Shown: one piece after another, positions 27,028 to 34,942 of the stretch
Numbering within the stretch: the first letter of the stretch is position 1
How the letters are laid out: each line of letters opens with the position of its first letter
Assembly (NCBI GenBank): GCA_947476745.1
Contig: CANJRG010000011.1
Location: 1 to 64,000, forward strand
Direction of reading: 5' to 3'
DNA from: Acidimicrobiia bacterium
Lineage (GTDB): Bacteria; Actinomycetota; Acidimicrobiia; Acidimicrobiales; CAIXPF01
Length of the DNA stretch: 64,000 bases
The notes under the pieces: generated by a model
Seen by the model: the letters and a program-made list of their open reading frames with translations, nothing else
Database searches by the model: none
What the model was told of the DNA's origin: nothing
Made by a program: the position numbers and the translations under genes

Positions 27028-28337
27028 GGCGTGGTGCCCAGGCCGGCGAGCGCGGTGATGAGCCGTGCGTCGTCGGCGGGGTCCACGGTGCGCAGGTCGC
27101 ACAGCGTGCGGTCGTCCTGCACCCGGGCGATGATCGGGGGCTGCAGGTGCCGCAGTGCGGCCCGGTGGTCGCCGTCGAGGGCCACCCCATAGGAGGGGAA
27201 CATGACGCCGGGCAGGGTGCCGCCACCGGGAACGGCCTGCATGGCCTCCGGGCGGGCGGCGCCGACGGCCGCGGCGACCGCCGTCGCCCGGTCGGCGAGC
27301 TCCTCGACGCTCCTGGTGGCCATACGCCAGAACGGGATGTCCCCACCACGACGGTCGAGATAGGCGAGGGCCAGGTCCTGCAACGCCCGCAGCACCAGTC
27401 CGCCGCACCGTACCGCGCGGTACAGCGGGTGGCGCCCGATGGTGGCGATCAGGTCGGCCCGGCCGGCGATGATGCCTGCCTGCGGCCCGCCGAGCAGCTT
27501 GTCGCCGGAGAACAGCACCAGGTCGGCGCCCTGGGCGAGGGTCTGACGGGCCGCCGGCTCGTCGGCCAACCAGGCCGGGGGCCCGTCGGCCAGCCATGGG
27601 CAGGAGGCGTCGAGCAGGCCGGACCCGGTGTCAGCCACCACCGGCTTACCCAGCCCGGTCAGGTCCGACACCTCGACGGTTTCGGTGAAGCCGACGATGC
27701 GGTAGTTGGACTGGTGGACCTTCAGCAGCAGGGCGATGCGTTCGCCGGCGGTGGCCACCGCGCGCTCGAAGTCGGCCCGCCGGGTCCGGTTGGTGGTGCC
27801 GACCTCGATCAGCTCGGTCCCCGATGCAGCCATCACCTCGGGGATGCGAAAGCCGCCGCCGATCTCGACCAGCTCGCCCCGCGAGGCCACCGCGGCCCGG
27901 CCCGGCCCGCCGAGCGCGGCCAGGGTGAGCAGCACCGCCGCGGCGTTGTTGTTGACGACCAGGGCCGCTTCCGCCCCACAGGCCCGTGCCAGCAGGGTGC
28001 CGGCATGGTCGGAACGGCTGCCACGGGTGCCGCGGTCGAGGCGGAACTCGACGTTGCTGTAGCGGGCGTCGTGGTGGAACGCGACGGGGGCCCGGCCCAG
28101 GTTGGTGTGCAGCAGCACCCCGGTGGCGTTGATCACCGGTTGCAGCAGGCGGAGGGACTGCTCGGCGACCAGCTCGGCCGCTCGGCCGGCCACGGCCTCG
28201 GGGTCGACGCCGTCATGCCCGTCGCGTTCGACCGCTTCGGCGATGGCGGCACGCGCCGCGTCGACCAGGAGCGGGTCGGGCAGGCCGCTGCGACGCAGGC
28301 CGCGGGCGATTCGGTCGACCGAGGGGGGATGGGCCAC
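27024..28337 (-). CDS. selA: L-seryl-tRNA(Sec) selenium transferase
   Basis: A 437-residue PLP enzyme that converts Ser-tRNA(Sec) to Sec-tRNA(Sec) with selenophosphate. Family segments are PSVDRIARGLRRSGLPDPLL, QPVINATGVLLHTNLGRAPV, ALVVNNNAAAVLLTLAAL and SRGELVEIGGGFRIPEVMAA. VGTTNRTRRADFERA, LLKVHQSNYRIVGFT and LVLFSGDKLLGGPQAGI (PLP-binding Lys near residue 278) complete the set. The GTG start is preceded by TAGCCT with an eight-base spacer. It heads the operon selA-MFS-selB; selC lies 18 kb away and selD is not in the window. Confidence 0.96.
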   Translation of the reverse strand: MAHPPSVDRIARGLRRSGLPDPLLVDAARAAIAEAVERDGHDGVDPEAVAGRAAELVAEQSLRLLQPVINATGVLLHTNLGRAPVAFHHDARYSNVEFRLDRGTRGSRSDHAGTLLARACGAEAALVVNNNAAAVLLTLAALGGPGRAAVASRGELVEIGGGFRIPEVMAASGTELIEVGTTNRTRRADFERAVATAGERIALLLKVHQSNYRIVGFTETVEVSDLTGLGKPVVADTGSGLLDASCPWLADGPPAWLADEPAARQTLAQGADLVLFSGDKLLGGPQAGIIAGRADLIATIGRHPLYRAVRCGGLVLRALQDLALAYLDRRGGDIPFWRMATRSVEELADRATAVAAAVGAARPEAMQAVPGGGTLPGVMFPSYGVALDGDHRAALRHLQPPIIARVQDDRTLCDLRTVDPADDARLITALAGLGTTP

Positions 28338-28345
28338 GGCGCCGC

Positions 28346-28351
28346 AGGCTA
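28346..28351 (-). promoter_or_regulatory. -10 element for the selA operon
   Basis: TAGCCT on the minus strand, eight bases before the GTG at 28337. It lies only 26 bases from the -10 of the divergent fxsA gene, so the two promoters must share upstream sequence. Confidence 0.5.
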
Positions 28352-28377
28352 GCGGCGCTCACCGCCGGTGCGGTCGG

Positions 28378-28383
28378 TAGGCT
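28378..28383 (+). promoter_or_regulatory. -10 element of a leaderless promoter for fxsA
   Basis: TAGGCT, six bases, then the ATG at 28390. Confidence 0.55.
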
Positions 28384-28389
28384 CGACTC

Positions 28390-28983
28390 ATGGTCGGGCT
28401 GCTCGCCCTGTTGTTCATCCTCGTCCCGGTGGTCGAGCTCTACGTGATGGTCCAGGTCGCCCACCTCATCGGTGTGCTACCCACCATTGCGCTGGTCATG
28501 GTCATCTCGGCGGCTGGTGCCTGGTTGTGCAAACGCGAAGGGATCGGGCTGTACCGGCGGGTCGAGGGCGAGATCCGCTCCGGGCAGGTGCCGGGAGCGT
28601 CGTTGGTCGACGGGTTCTTGGTGCTTTTCGCCGGTGCGCTGCTGCTCACCCCCGGGTTCGTGACCGACTTCCTGGGCCTGTGCCTGCTGTTGCCGCCCAT
28701 CCGGTTCGCCCTTCGTTCGGTGTTGGCACGGTCCTTCGCCCGCAAGGCGCAGCGGGCGATGCGCGACGGCGCACTCGGCGGGTTCGGCGGGTTCGGCTCG
28801 TCGGGGTACACGGCGTCGGACGGGCGGACCACGGTCTTCGTTTACGACGCCCACCTGACGGATCCGAGCCGTGGTGGCCCGTCTCGTGCAGCGGAAGGCG
28901 AGCGCGTCATCGACGTCGAGGAAGCGTCCTACCGCCGCCCCGACGGCCGGGACGACAACGGTCCGTCCGCCCTCGGGCGCTGA
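28390..28983 (+). CDS. fxsA: FxsA-family membrane protein
   Basis: A 197-residue membrane protein. The core is FxsA: LFILVPVVELYVMVQVAHLI, ISAAGAWLCKREGIGLYRR, GALLLTPGFVTDFLGLCLLL and PPIRFALRS, with three or four spans. FxsA is known in E. coli for suppressing F-plasmid exclusion of phage T7; its normal role is unclear. The C-terminal tail (GGFGGFGSSGYTASDG onwards) is hydrophilic, probably cytoplasmic and disordered. Confidence 0.9.
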   Translation: MVGLLALLFILVPVVELYVMVQVAHLIGVLPTIALVMVISAAGAWLCKREGIGLYRRVEGEIRSGQVPGASLVDGFLVLFAGALLLTPGFVTDFLGLCLLLPPIRFALRSVLARSFARKAQRAMRDGALGGFGGFGSSGYTASDGRTTVFVYDAHLTDPSRGGPSRAAEGERVIDVEEASYRRPDGRDDNGPSALGR

Positions 28984-29089
28984 ACCCGGCGTTCACCGAC
29001 ACCCCGGGTCCTCCGGTTGACGTCGACTCCATCCGCCGCACCTGACCTGTTGCCGCCGCCGCACGGCCGATGTCGCCCGGCCGTGGTGC

Positions 29090-30325
29090 TCAGCGGGGGA
29101 GAGCGGCCTCGATGGCGTCGAGCAGTCGCGCCGAACAGCTGGCGATGTCGACGGGGGGAACGGCCTCGGTCACCACGATCTCGGCCAGGCGAGCGAACGC
29201 GTCGGCCACCGGGCCGTCACCGAGGGCCACGGGACGGCCGGTGTCGCCGCCCTCGGCGACGGCGGCGTCGATGGGCAGACTGGCCAGCAGCGGGACGCCG
29301 ATGTCCATGGCCAGCGCCTGGCCCCCGCCCTGGCCGAACACGGCATAGCTGGTCCCGTCGGGGGTCACGAACGCGCTCATGTTCTCGATCACACCGGCGA
29401 CCCGCAGGTAGCTCTTGCGGGCCATGGTCGCGGCCCGGGCGGCAACCTTCTGGGCGGCGAGCGCCGGGGTGGTCACGACGATCAGCTCGGTGCGTGGCAG
29501 CATCCGGGCCAGGCCCATCTGGACGTCACCGGTGCCGGGCGGCAGGTCGATGAGCAGGTAGTCCAGGGCGCCCCAGTCGACGTCCTCGAGGAAGTGTTGC
29601 ACCGCCCGGTTCAGCATCAGGCCACGCCACATCAGCGCGTCGGTCTCGTCGTCGGTGAGCAGACCCATCGAGACCACCTCGAGGTGGCCGTCGGGGCCGC
29701 CACGACCGGGCACGATCCGGGTGGACGGCACCATCTTCTTAGCGCCGGGCACCGCAGCGAGACGGCCGTTGACACCCAGCATGCGCGGGATCGAGAACCC
29801 CCAGATGTCCGCGTCGAGGACCCCGATGCGCAGGCCACGCTGGGCCATCGCCACCGCCAGGTTCACCGTCACCGAGGACTTGCCGACGCCGCCCTTGCCC
29901 GAGGCGATCCCGATCACCCGGGTGGTGGCGGGGATCGCCGTTTCCGGGGCCCGCCGTTGGGCGTTGAAGCGGGCCTTGCCCATGGCCGTGGCCCGCTCCT
30001 CGGCCGTCATCTCCGACCAGGTGATCGCCACCGCCGTCACCCCGGGCGCCGACCCCACCCGGGTCCTGATGTCGCGTTGCAGCTGCGCGCGTAGCGGGCA
30101 TCCGGCGGTGGTGAGCGCCACGGTGACCGCGACGGTGCCGTCGTCGGCCACCTCGGCCGAGCGGATCATGCCCAGGTCGACCACGTCGGACCCGAGCTCG
30201 GGGTCGATGACGCCGCGCAGCAGCCCGAAGACGTCCTCGGGAGTGGGTCGCGGCGTGGGCCGCAAGGCCTCGGCCGGGCCGGGTGCTCGGCCGCTCGGGT
30301 CGGGTTCCACCGGGACGGGTTCCAC
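29090..30325 (-). CDS. Mrp/NBP35-type Fe-S cluster carrier ATPase
   Basis: A 411-residue Mrp protein. The N-terminal MIP18-like domain (EDVFGLLRGVIDPELGSDVV; TTAGCPLRAQLQRDI) leads to the ATPase domain: VIGIASGKGGVGKSSVTVNL, VLDADIWGFSIPRML and DYLLIDLPPGTGDVQMGL. The usual C-x-x-C cluster site of Nbp35 is not present in VAGVIENMSAFVTPDG, where many bacterial Mrp proteins have M-S-x-F/Y-x-C. This may mean altered cluster binding. The GTG at 30325 is chosen because TACACT ends seven bases upstream. Confidence 0.88.
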   Translation of the reverse strand: MEPVPVEPDPSGRAPGPAEALRPTPRPTPEDVFGLLRGVIDPELGSDVVDLGMIRSAEVADDGTVAVTVALTTAGCPLRAQLQRDIRTRVGSAPGVTAVAITWSEMTAEERATAMGKARFNAQRRAPETAIPATTRVIGIASGKGGVGKSSVTVNLAVAMAQRGLRIGVLDADIWGFSIPRMLGVNGRLAAVPGAKKMVPSTRIVPGRGGPDGHLEVVSMGLLTDDETDALMWRGLMLNRAVQHFLEDVDWGALDYLLIDLPPGTGDVQMGLARMLPRTELIVVTTPALAAQKVAARAATMARKSYLRVAGVIENMSAFVTPDGTSYAVFGQGGGQALAMDIGVPLLASLPIDAAVAEGGDTGRPVALGDGPVADAFARLAEIVVTEAVPPVDIASCSARLLDAIEAALPR

Positions 30326-30332
30326 GGCCTGC

Positions 30333-30338
30333 AGTGTA
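30333..30338 (-). promoter_or_regulatory. -10 element of a leaderless promoter for the Mrp gene
   Basis: TACACT on the minus strand, seven bases before the GTG at 30325. Confidence 0.55.
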
Positions 30339-30488
30339 CCGATGGGGTCGGGGCTGGCAGGTCGGCCGGGACGCGGCGGAGGGCCGGTGGGCCGGTGGGC
30401 TCCTTCGGTGGGTCGCAAGCGGTGGGTCGGGGTCGGGCCGCTCGGGTTGATCGGGTCCGGCGGTGTGTCGTCCGAAAGCCGGGCGTCC

Positions 30489-30494
30489 TAGGAT
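30489..30494 (+). promoter_or_regulatory. -10 element for the IscA-type gene
   Basis: TAGGAT about 50 bases upstream of the GTG at 30543, which has AGGAGG (30531-30536) six bases before it. Unlike most neighbours, this message should have a leader of about 40 bases and a strong ribosome binding site. Confidence 0.45.
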
Positions 30495-30542
30495 GGACGC
30501 CGGGCGGTTCGCTGCCCGTTTTCGGCAAACAGGAGGCATCAC

Positions 30543-30863
30543 GTGATCACGCTCACGGACACCGCAACGAAGAAGGTCAAGGAACTCATCGACGCCGAGG
30601 GCGTGCCGGAACTGGCGCTGCGGGTCGCCGTGCGCCCCGGTGGGTGCTCCGGTTTCAGCTACGAGATGTTCTTCGACACCGACATGGCCGACGACGACAT
30701 GGCCGAAGTGTTCGGCGAGGTGCGGGTCGTCGTCGATCCGGCGTCGGCCCAACTGCTCACCGGCGCCACCCTCGACTTCAAGGACGGCCTCAACCAGGCC
30801 GGGTTCTCGATCAACAACCCCAACGCCAGCCGCACCTGCGGCTGCGGGCAGTCCTTCAGCTGA
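30543..30863 (+). CDS. IscA/ErpA/HesB-type iron-sulfur carrier
   Basis: A 106-residue A-type Fe-S carrier. The three ligands are in place: RPGGCSGFSYEM near residue 36 and the C-terminal RTCGCGQSF (C-G-C). LDFKDGLNQAGFSINNPNAS is the family's strand before the Cys pair. It hands clusters from a scaffold to apoproteins. The gene sits near the Mrp ATPase, transcribed the other way, and close to the Fe-S-containing fused hydroxylase. Confidence 0.94.
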   Translation: MITLTDTATKKVKELIDAEGVPELALRVAVRPGGCSGFSYEMFFDTDMADDDMAEVFGEVRVVVDPASAQLLTGATLDFKDGLNQAGFSINNPNASRTCGCGQSFS

Positions 30864-30945
30864 CTTCGCCCGCCCTCGGGCAACCTAATCGGACCGAACG
30901 GGCCGGGCACCCATCGTGGGTGCCGGGCCTGTCGTCGCTGTCGGC

Positions 30946-32271
30946 TCAGGTGGCGGGGGAGGAAAGCTCCGCCCGCAGCGCCCGGGCCACGGCGTCGAGC
31001 AGGTGGCCGAGGTCGACATCGGTCATGGCGAGGCTGAGGCAGCCCATGCCGTAGGTGGTGAGGTAGACGCCGCGGTTGAGTAGCTGCCGGTGCAGCCGGG
31101 CCATGAACGCCGCTTCGGCCGGGTCTTGGCGGGTGTCGCGGTAGTTGCGGACCGGCCGGTCGTGGGGATGCAGGCGGAACAGCGATCCGTCGCCGGTGAC
31201 CTGGGCGGGGAAACCCGCCTCGGCGAAGACGGTGCGCACACCCTGCCGGACCCGTTCGCCCATCGTGGCCAGGCGGTCGAAGGCGGCGGCGTCGAGCTGT
31301 TCCAGACAAGCCAGGCCGGCCACCATGGTGACGGAGTTGGCCGAGAAGGTGCCGCCCGCGGGCAGGCGCGGCCGGGCCCCGTCGAGCGGGCTGAACACGT
31401 CCATCACCTCCGCCCGTCCGGCCACGGCCCCCACGGGGAACCCGCCACCGATGGTCTTGCCCAGCGTGGTCAGATAGGGGTGCAGCCCCAGGCGGGCGGC
31501 ATTGCCGCCCGACCCGAGCCGGAAGGTGATGACCTCATCGAGGATCACCAGCGCGCCGACCTCCCGGGCGACGCCGAACACGGTCTGCAGGAACGCCTGG
31601 TCGGGTTCGGGCATACCGACCCGGGAGGGCAGGGTGTCGATCACCACAGCGGCGAGGTCGTGGCCGTGGGTCCGCAGCAGCGCGGCGGTGGCCTCGGCGT
31701 CGTTGTAGGGCAGGACCACCGTCTCGGCCAGCACCGATGCCGGGGTCCCGGCGGCGTAGGGCACGCCGGTGGGGGCGCTCGGATCGCCCCAGGTTCCCGC
31801 GCCGGCGTTGAGGGAGACCTCAACGTGGTCGTAGGCCCCGTGATACGCGCCCCCCACCTTGGCGATGCGGGTTCGCCCGGTGAAGGCCCGGGCTGCCTTG
31901 ACCGCGGTCAGCACCGCCTCGGTACCGGAGTTACAGAACCGGATGCGGTCGAAGCCGGCTCGCTCGCACAGCAGTTCGGCCAGGCGCACCTCCGCCTCGG
32001 TGGCGAAGGAGAACGCCGTGCCGCGGCTCAGTTGGCGGGTCACCGCCTCGGTGACGACGGGGTTGGCATGGCCCAAGATGATGGCGGTGTAGTTGTTGTT
32101 GGCGTCGAGGTAGCGGTTCCCGTCGACGTCGGTCACCCAGGCACCCTCGCCCGAGGCCACGTAGATCGGGTATGGGTCGACCCGCACGGTGCCGCGGGAC
32201 ACGCGGTGGGTCAGCACCCGACGGGCCCGCTCGTAGACGGCGGCCGAACGGGACGACGGGTCGGGGTACAT
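30946..32271 (-). CDS. Class III (glutamate-1-semialdehyde aminomutase-like) aminotransferase
   Basis: A 441-residue PLP enzyme of the aminotransferase III / HemL-like branch. WVTDVDGNRYLDANNNYTAI, RFCNSGTEAVLTAVKAARAF, GGAYHGAYDHVEVS and LVILDEVITFRLGSGGNAAR appear in order. The PLP Lys is in LTTLGKTIGGGFPVGAVAGR. It is probably not the haem-pathway HemL, because no haem genes are near and the sequence after VILDEV (ITFRLG) differs from the usual MTGFR. AGGAGG lies four bases before the ATG. The substrate is unknown. Confidence 0.85.
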   Translation of the reverse strand: MYPDPSSRSAAVYERARRVLTHRVSRGTVRVDPYPIYVASGEGAWVTDVDGNRYLDANNNYTAIILGHANPVVTEAVTRQLSRGTAFSFATEAEVRLAELLCERAGFDRIRFCNSGTEAVLTAVKAARAFTGRTRIAKVGGAYHGAYDHVEVSLNAGAGTWGDPSAPTGVPYAAGTPASVLAETVVLPYNDAEATAALLRTHGHDLAAVVIDTLPSRVGMPEPDQAFLQTVFGVAREVGALVILDEVITFRLGSGGNAARLGLHPYLTTLGKTIGGGFPVGAVAGRAEVMDVFSPLDGARPRLPAGGTFSANSVTMVAGLACLEQLDAAAFDRLATMGERVRQGVRTVFAEAGFPAQVTGDGSLFRLHPHDRPVRNYRDTRQDPAEAAFMARLHRQLLNRGVYLTTYGMGCLSLAMTDVDLGHLLDAVARALRAELSSPAT

Positions 32272-32334
32272 GCGCCCTCCTGGGTCCGCCGGTGGGGACC
32301 TCGACGGGATCGCCGCCGTTGGCGAGCGTACCGG

Positions 32335-32964
32335 TCAGCTGCCGCCGAGGGCCGTGGCGACACGGGCACGCAACTCGGCCGGTACCTTCCACGGCGCGCC
32401 GCAGTCGAAAGGCGGCTGCGGGTCGTACTCGATGGCCAGCTGCACCCCGTGGGCCGCCCGTTCGCCGGCCAGTTCCGCCGCCAGCATCAGGCCCATGTCG
32501 ATGCCGGCGGAGACGCCGGCTGCGGTGATCACCTTTCCGCGCCGCACGACCCGTTCCTGGCACGGCTGCGCCCCGAGCAGCCGGAGTCGTTCGTAGGCCG
32601 CCCAATGGGTGGTGGCATCGAGTCCGTCGAGGATGCCGGCGAGACCGAGGTAGATCGCTCCGGTGCACACGCTCGTGGTCCAGGTGGTCCCGGGGTGGAC
32701 CATCCGCAGCCAGCGGACCACGGGGTCGTCCCGATCGGCGGTCAGGTCGGCCATACCACCGGGTACGACGACCACGTCAGGGGCGATGACCTCGGCGAAG
32801 GTGTGGGTGGCGACGAGCGAGCAGCGGCCGGTGTGGTCGGGCACCGGGCCGGCGGTCTCGGCGACGAACACCGCGTCGGCCCCGCGCAGGTCGACCAGCG
32901 TCTGAAACGGCCCGATGATGTCGAGCACCGTGAACCGGGGGTAGAGCACACACGCGATCTGCAT
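32335..32964 (-). CDS. DJ-1/PfpI family protein, isocyanide-hydratase-like
   Basis: A 209-residue class I amidotransferase-fold protein. MQIACVLYPRFTVLDIIGPF, VVVVPGGMADLTADRDD and the nucleophile elbow WTTSVCTGAIYLGLAGILDG (Cys) are visible. ATTHWAAYERLRLLGA, ITAAGVSAGIDMGLMLAAEL and the C-terminal IEYDPQPPFDCGAPWK match isonitrile hydratases and related proteins. It may hydrate isocyanides to N-formamides; other DJ-1 activities (glyoxalase, chaperone) are possible. It diverges from the fused hydroxylase gene with 94 bases between them. Confidence 0.82.
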   Translation of the reverse strand: MQIACVLYPRFTVLDIIGPFQTLVDLRGADAVFVAETAGPVPDHTGRCSLVATHTFAEVIAPDVVVVPGGMADLTADRDDPVVRWLRMVHPGTTWTTSVCTGAIYLGLAGILDGLDATTHWAAYERLRLLGAQPCQERVVRRGKVITAAGVSAGIDMGLMLAAELAGERAAHGVQLAIEYDPQPPFDCGAPWKVPAELRARVATALGGS

Positions 32965-33044
32965 GGCCTCAGCATGGCCGACTGCCGGTGCCGGTGCCGT
33001 GCCGGTATACCTGGCCGGGTCGCCGACCGTTCGTGCCCAGCCGT

Positions 33045-33050
33045 TAGGGT
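33045..33050 (+). promoter_or_regulatory. -10 element for the fused hydroxylase gene
   Basis: TAGGGT with an eight-base spacer to the ATG at 33059. Confidence 0.5.
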
Positions 33051-33058
33051 CGGCGCCG

Positions 33059-34696
33059 ATGCCTGTGACGCTGCACGTGGACGGCCGGACGGTCGAGGTC
33101 GTGGACGAGACCACCACCCTGCTCGCGGTCCTCCGCGACCAGCTCGCCATCCGTTCGGTGAAGGACGGCTGCTCGCCCCAGGGCCAGTGCGGCTGCTGCA
33201 CGGTGTTGGTCGACGGGGTGGCCCGGGTGGCGTGCGTGACGCCGGTGCGGCGTCTCTCCGGGCGCCAGGTGACCACCGTGGACGGCCTCGATCCCGAGGT
33301 CGCGGCCCGCTGGGCCGAGGCGTTCGCCGCAGCGGGCGCCAGCCAGTGCGGCTTCTGCAGCCCCGGCATCATCCTGCGCCTGGTGGCCGAGGCGGACAAG
33401 CCGTCCCCGAATCCCGCCCAGGCGCTGCTGGCCCATCTCTGCCGTTGCACCGGGTGGCAACCGATCGTGGAGGCCTTCGGCCTCGCCACCGGGAGTGCGG
33501 CCGGTGTCGTGCCCGGCGACGGGCAGCCGGTGTCGCTGCCTGCGACGGCGGTACGCGACCTCGAGGCCGCGGCGCGCCGGGCCGAGCTCGAGGGCGGGGT
33601 ACCGCAGCAGGTCGGGCCCGCCGTGGCGCTGGGCCGGGGCGGGTTCGCCGACGACGGCGCACCCGCCGACGCCCTCGTCGCCGTGCCCGACGGCTCGGGC
33701 GGCTGGATGACGGCGGCGAGCCTGGCCGATGCCCGCCGGGCTGCGGGCAAGGTCCAGGGACGGCGGACCACCGTGGCCCCACCCCACCCGATCGACGTGC
33801 CGCCGGGCTCCTGGGACGTGGTGCTGCAGACCAGCTGGGTCGATCCTGGCTACCTCGAGACCGACGCCTCGTGGTGCGTCCCCGGAGGTGAGCCGGCCGG
33901 GGTCCTGGGCAACGGAGGTGCGTTCGGGGGCAAACTGGCCTCGCCTGTGGCGGAGGAGGCCCGGAAGCTGGCGGCGAGCACCGGCCGGCCGGTGCGACTG
34001 CTGTGGTCGCGCGAGGACGTCGTGGCCAACGGACCGAAGCGGCCACCGATCGCCGCCGGTGTCGACCTCCCCGCCCGTCGCGTCGTGGCGCGGGTGGCCC
34101 GGACCGCTGCCGTGGCCGAGCGGATGCAGGCCGGGTTCGCGGCTGCGATCGAGGCGGCCGTCGCGGTCGGTGCCCTGCGCCCCGGTACCGGCCCGCCCGA
34201 GCTGGTGCTCGAGGAGGTCGACGTGGCCGGCCCGCCAACCTCGGTGGCGTTACGGGCCGCCGGGTGGGCCGAAGGGGTGGTGCTGGGCTCGACCCTGTGG
34301 GAGCGGGCGGTTCCGGTCCGCCAGCCCGCCGGGGGGACGGCCACCTGCACCATCGGCCCGGACGGCGCCATCGCGGTCGAGGTCGACGCCGGCGAGGTGC
34401 TCGACGAAGTGGTGCTGCGCTCGTACTGCATCGGCGCGGTGCACATGGCGGCATCGTGGGTGAGCGCCGAGTGCTTGACCGTCTCCGCCGAGGGGACGGT
34501 GCAGGACCTGACGGTGCGCAGTCTGGGGGTTCTGCGGGCGGTCGACTTGCCGCCGGTGCGGTGGTCGGCCCACCCGGGGGCACCGGAGGCGGGCCCGCTG
34601 GCGGTGTCCGACGCAGTGTTCGCGGTCACCGCCGCGGCGGTGTGGGCGGGGCACGATCGTGCCCCGTCGTGGCCGACACGGCGCCCGTTGCGCTAG
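33059..34696 (+). CDS. Fusion of a [2Fe-2S] subunit to a shortened molybdenum-hydroxylase domain
   Basis: 545 residues. Residues 1-150 are a complete xanthine-dehydrogenase-type iron-sulfur subunit: C38-x5-C44-x2-C47-x11-C59 for the plant-type cluster and C97-x2-C100...C128-x-C130 for the second. After a linker, from about 240, pieces of the molybdopterin subunit appear: TSWVDPGYLETDASW and LGNGGAFGGKLASPVAEEAR (the G-x-F-G-G-K loop). GRPVRLLWSREDVVANGPKR and GAVHMAASWVSAECLTVSAE follow, and near the end GAPEAGPLAV is where the catalytic Glu (GxGE) would be. That half is about 300 residues instead of about 750. No FAD subunit is nearby. It could be a reduced enzyme, or an Fe-S protein with a vestigial domain. 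Confidence 0.75.
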   Translation: MPVTLHVDGRTVEVVDETTTLLAVLRDQLAIRSVKDGCSPQGQCGCCTVLVDGVARVACVTPVRRLSGRQVTTVDGLDPEVAARWAEAFAAAGASQCGFCSPGIILRLVAEADKPSPNPAQALLAHLCRCTGWQPIVEAFGLATGSAAGVVPGDGQPVSLPATAVRDLEAAARRAELEGGVPQQVGPAVALGRGGFADDGAPADALVAVPDGSGGWMTAASLADARRAAGKVQGRRTTVAPPHPIDVPPGSWDVVLQTSWVDPGYLETDASWCVPGGEPAGVLGNGGAFGGKLASPVAEEARKLAASTGRPVRLLWSREDVVANGPKRPPIAAGVDLPARRVVARVARTAAVAERMQAGFAAAIEAAVAVGALRPGTGPPELVLEEVDVAGPPTSVALRAAGWAEGVVLGSTLWERAVPVRQPAGGTATCTIGPDGAIAVEVDAGEVLDEVVLRSYCIGAVHMAASWVSAECLTVSAEGTVQDLTVRSLGVLRAVDLPPVRWSAHPGAPEAGPLAVSDAVFAVTAAAVWAGHDRAPSWPTRRPLR

Positions 34697-34707
34697 AACG
34701 GGGGACT

Positions 34708-34866
34708 ATGTGGGGTGCAGTGCTGCTCGTGGTCGTGCTCATGGTCGTGATGCCGGTCGCCATCATGATGTCCGGTGCTGCCGTTGCCGGTGCGATCGGC
34801 TACCTGCTCAAGGACGACGCCGATCGGCGCGGGGCCGACACGGTATGGAAGGACCTCAACAACTGA
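34708..34866 (+). CDS. Small single-span membrane protein
   Basis: 52 residues: MWGAVLLVVVLMVVMPVAIM is a membrane segment, followed by GAAVAGAIGYLLKDDADRRG and an acidic hydrophilic tail ending KDLNN. It starts 12 bases after the fused hydroxylase stop, with GGGGGA just ahead of the ATG, so it is probably co-transcribed. No family recognised; it might anchor or stabilise a partner. Confidence 0.6.
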   Translation: MWGAVLLVVVLMVVMPVAIMMSGAAVAGAIGYLLKDDADRRGADTVWKDLNN

Positions 34867-34906
34867 GCCGGTCCGCGGCCCGGCCGGCCGCAGCGGCTCG
34901 CCTGGC

Positions 34907-34933
34907 GCGACCTGTGCGACCTGTGCGACCTGT
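34907..34933. repeat. Minisatellite, 9 bases x 3
   Basis: Three exact copies of GCGACCTGT in the short gap between the small membrane protein and the GlnR-like gene (both 3' ends). Confidence 0.85.
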
Positions 34934-34942
34934 GCCCGGTGT

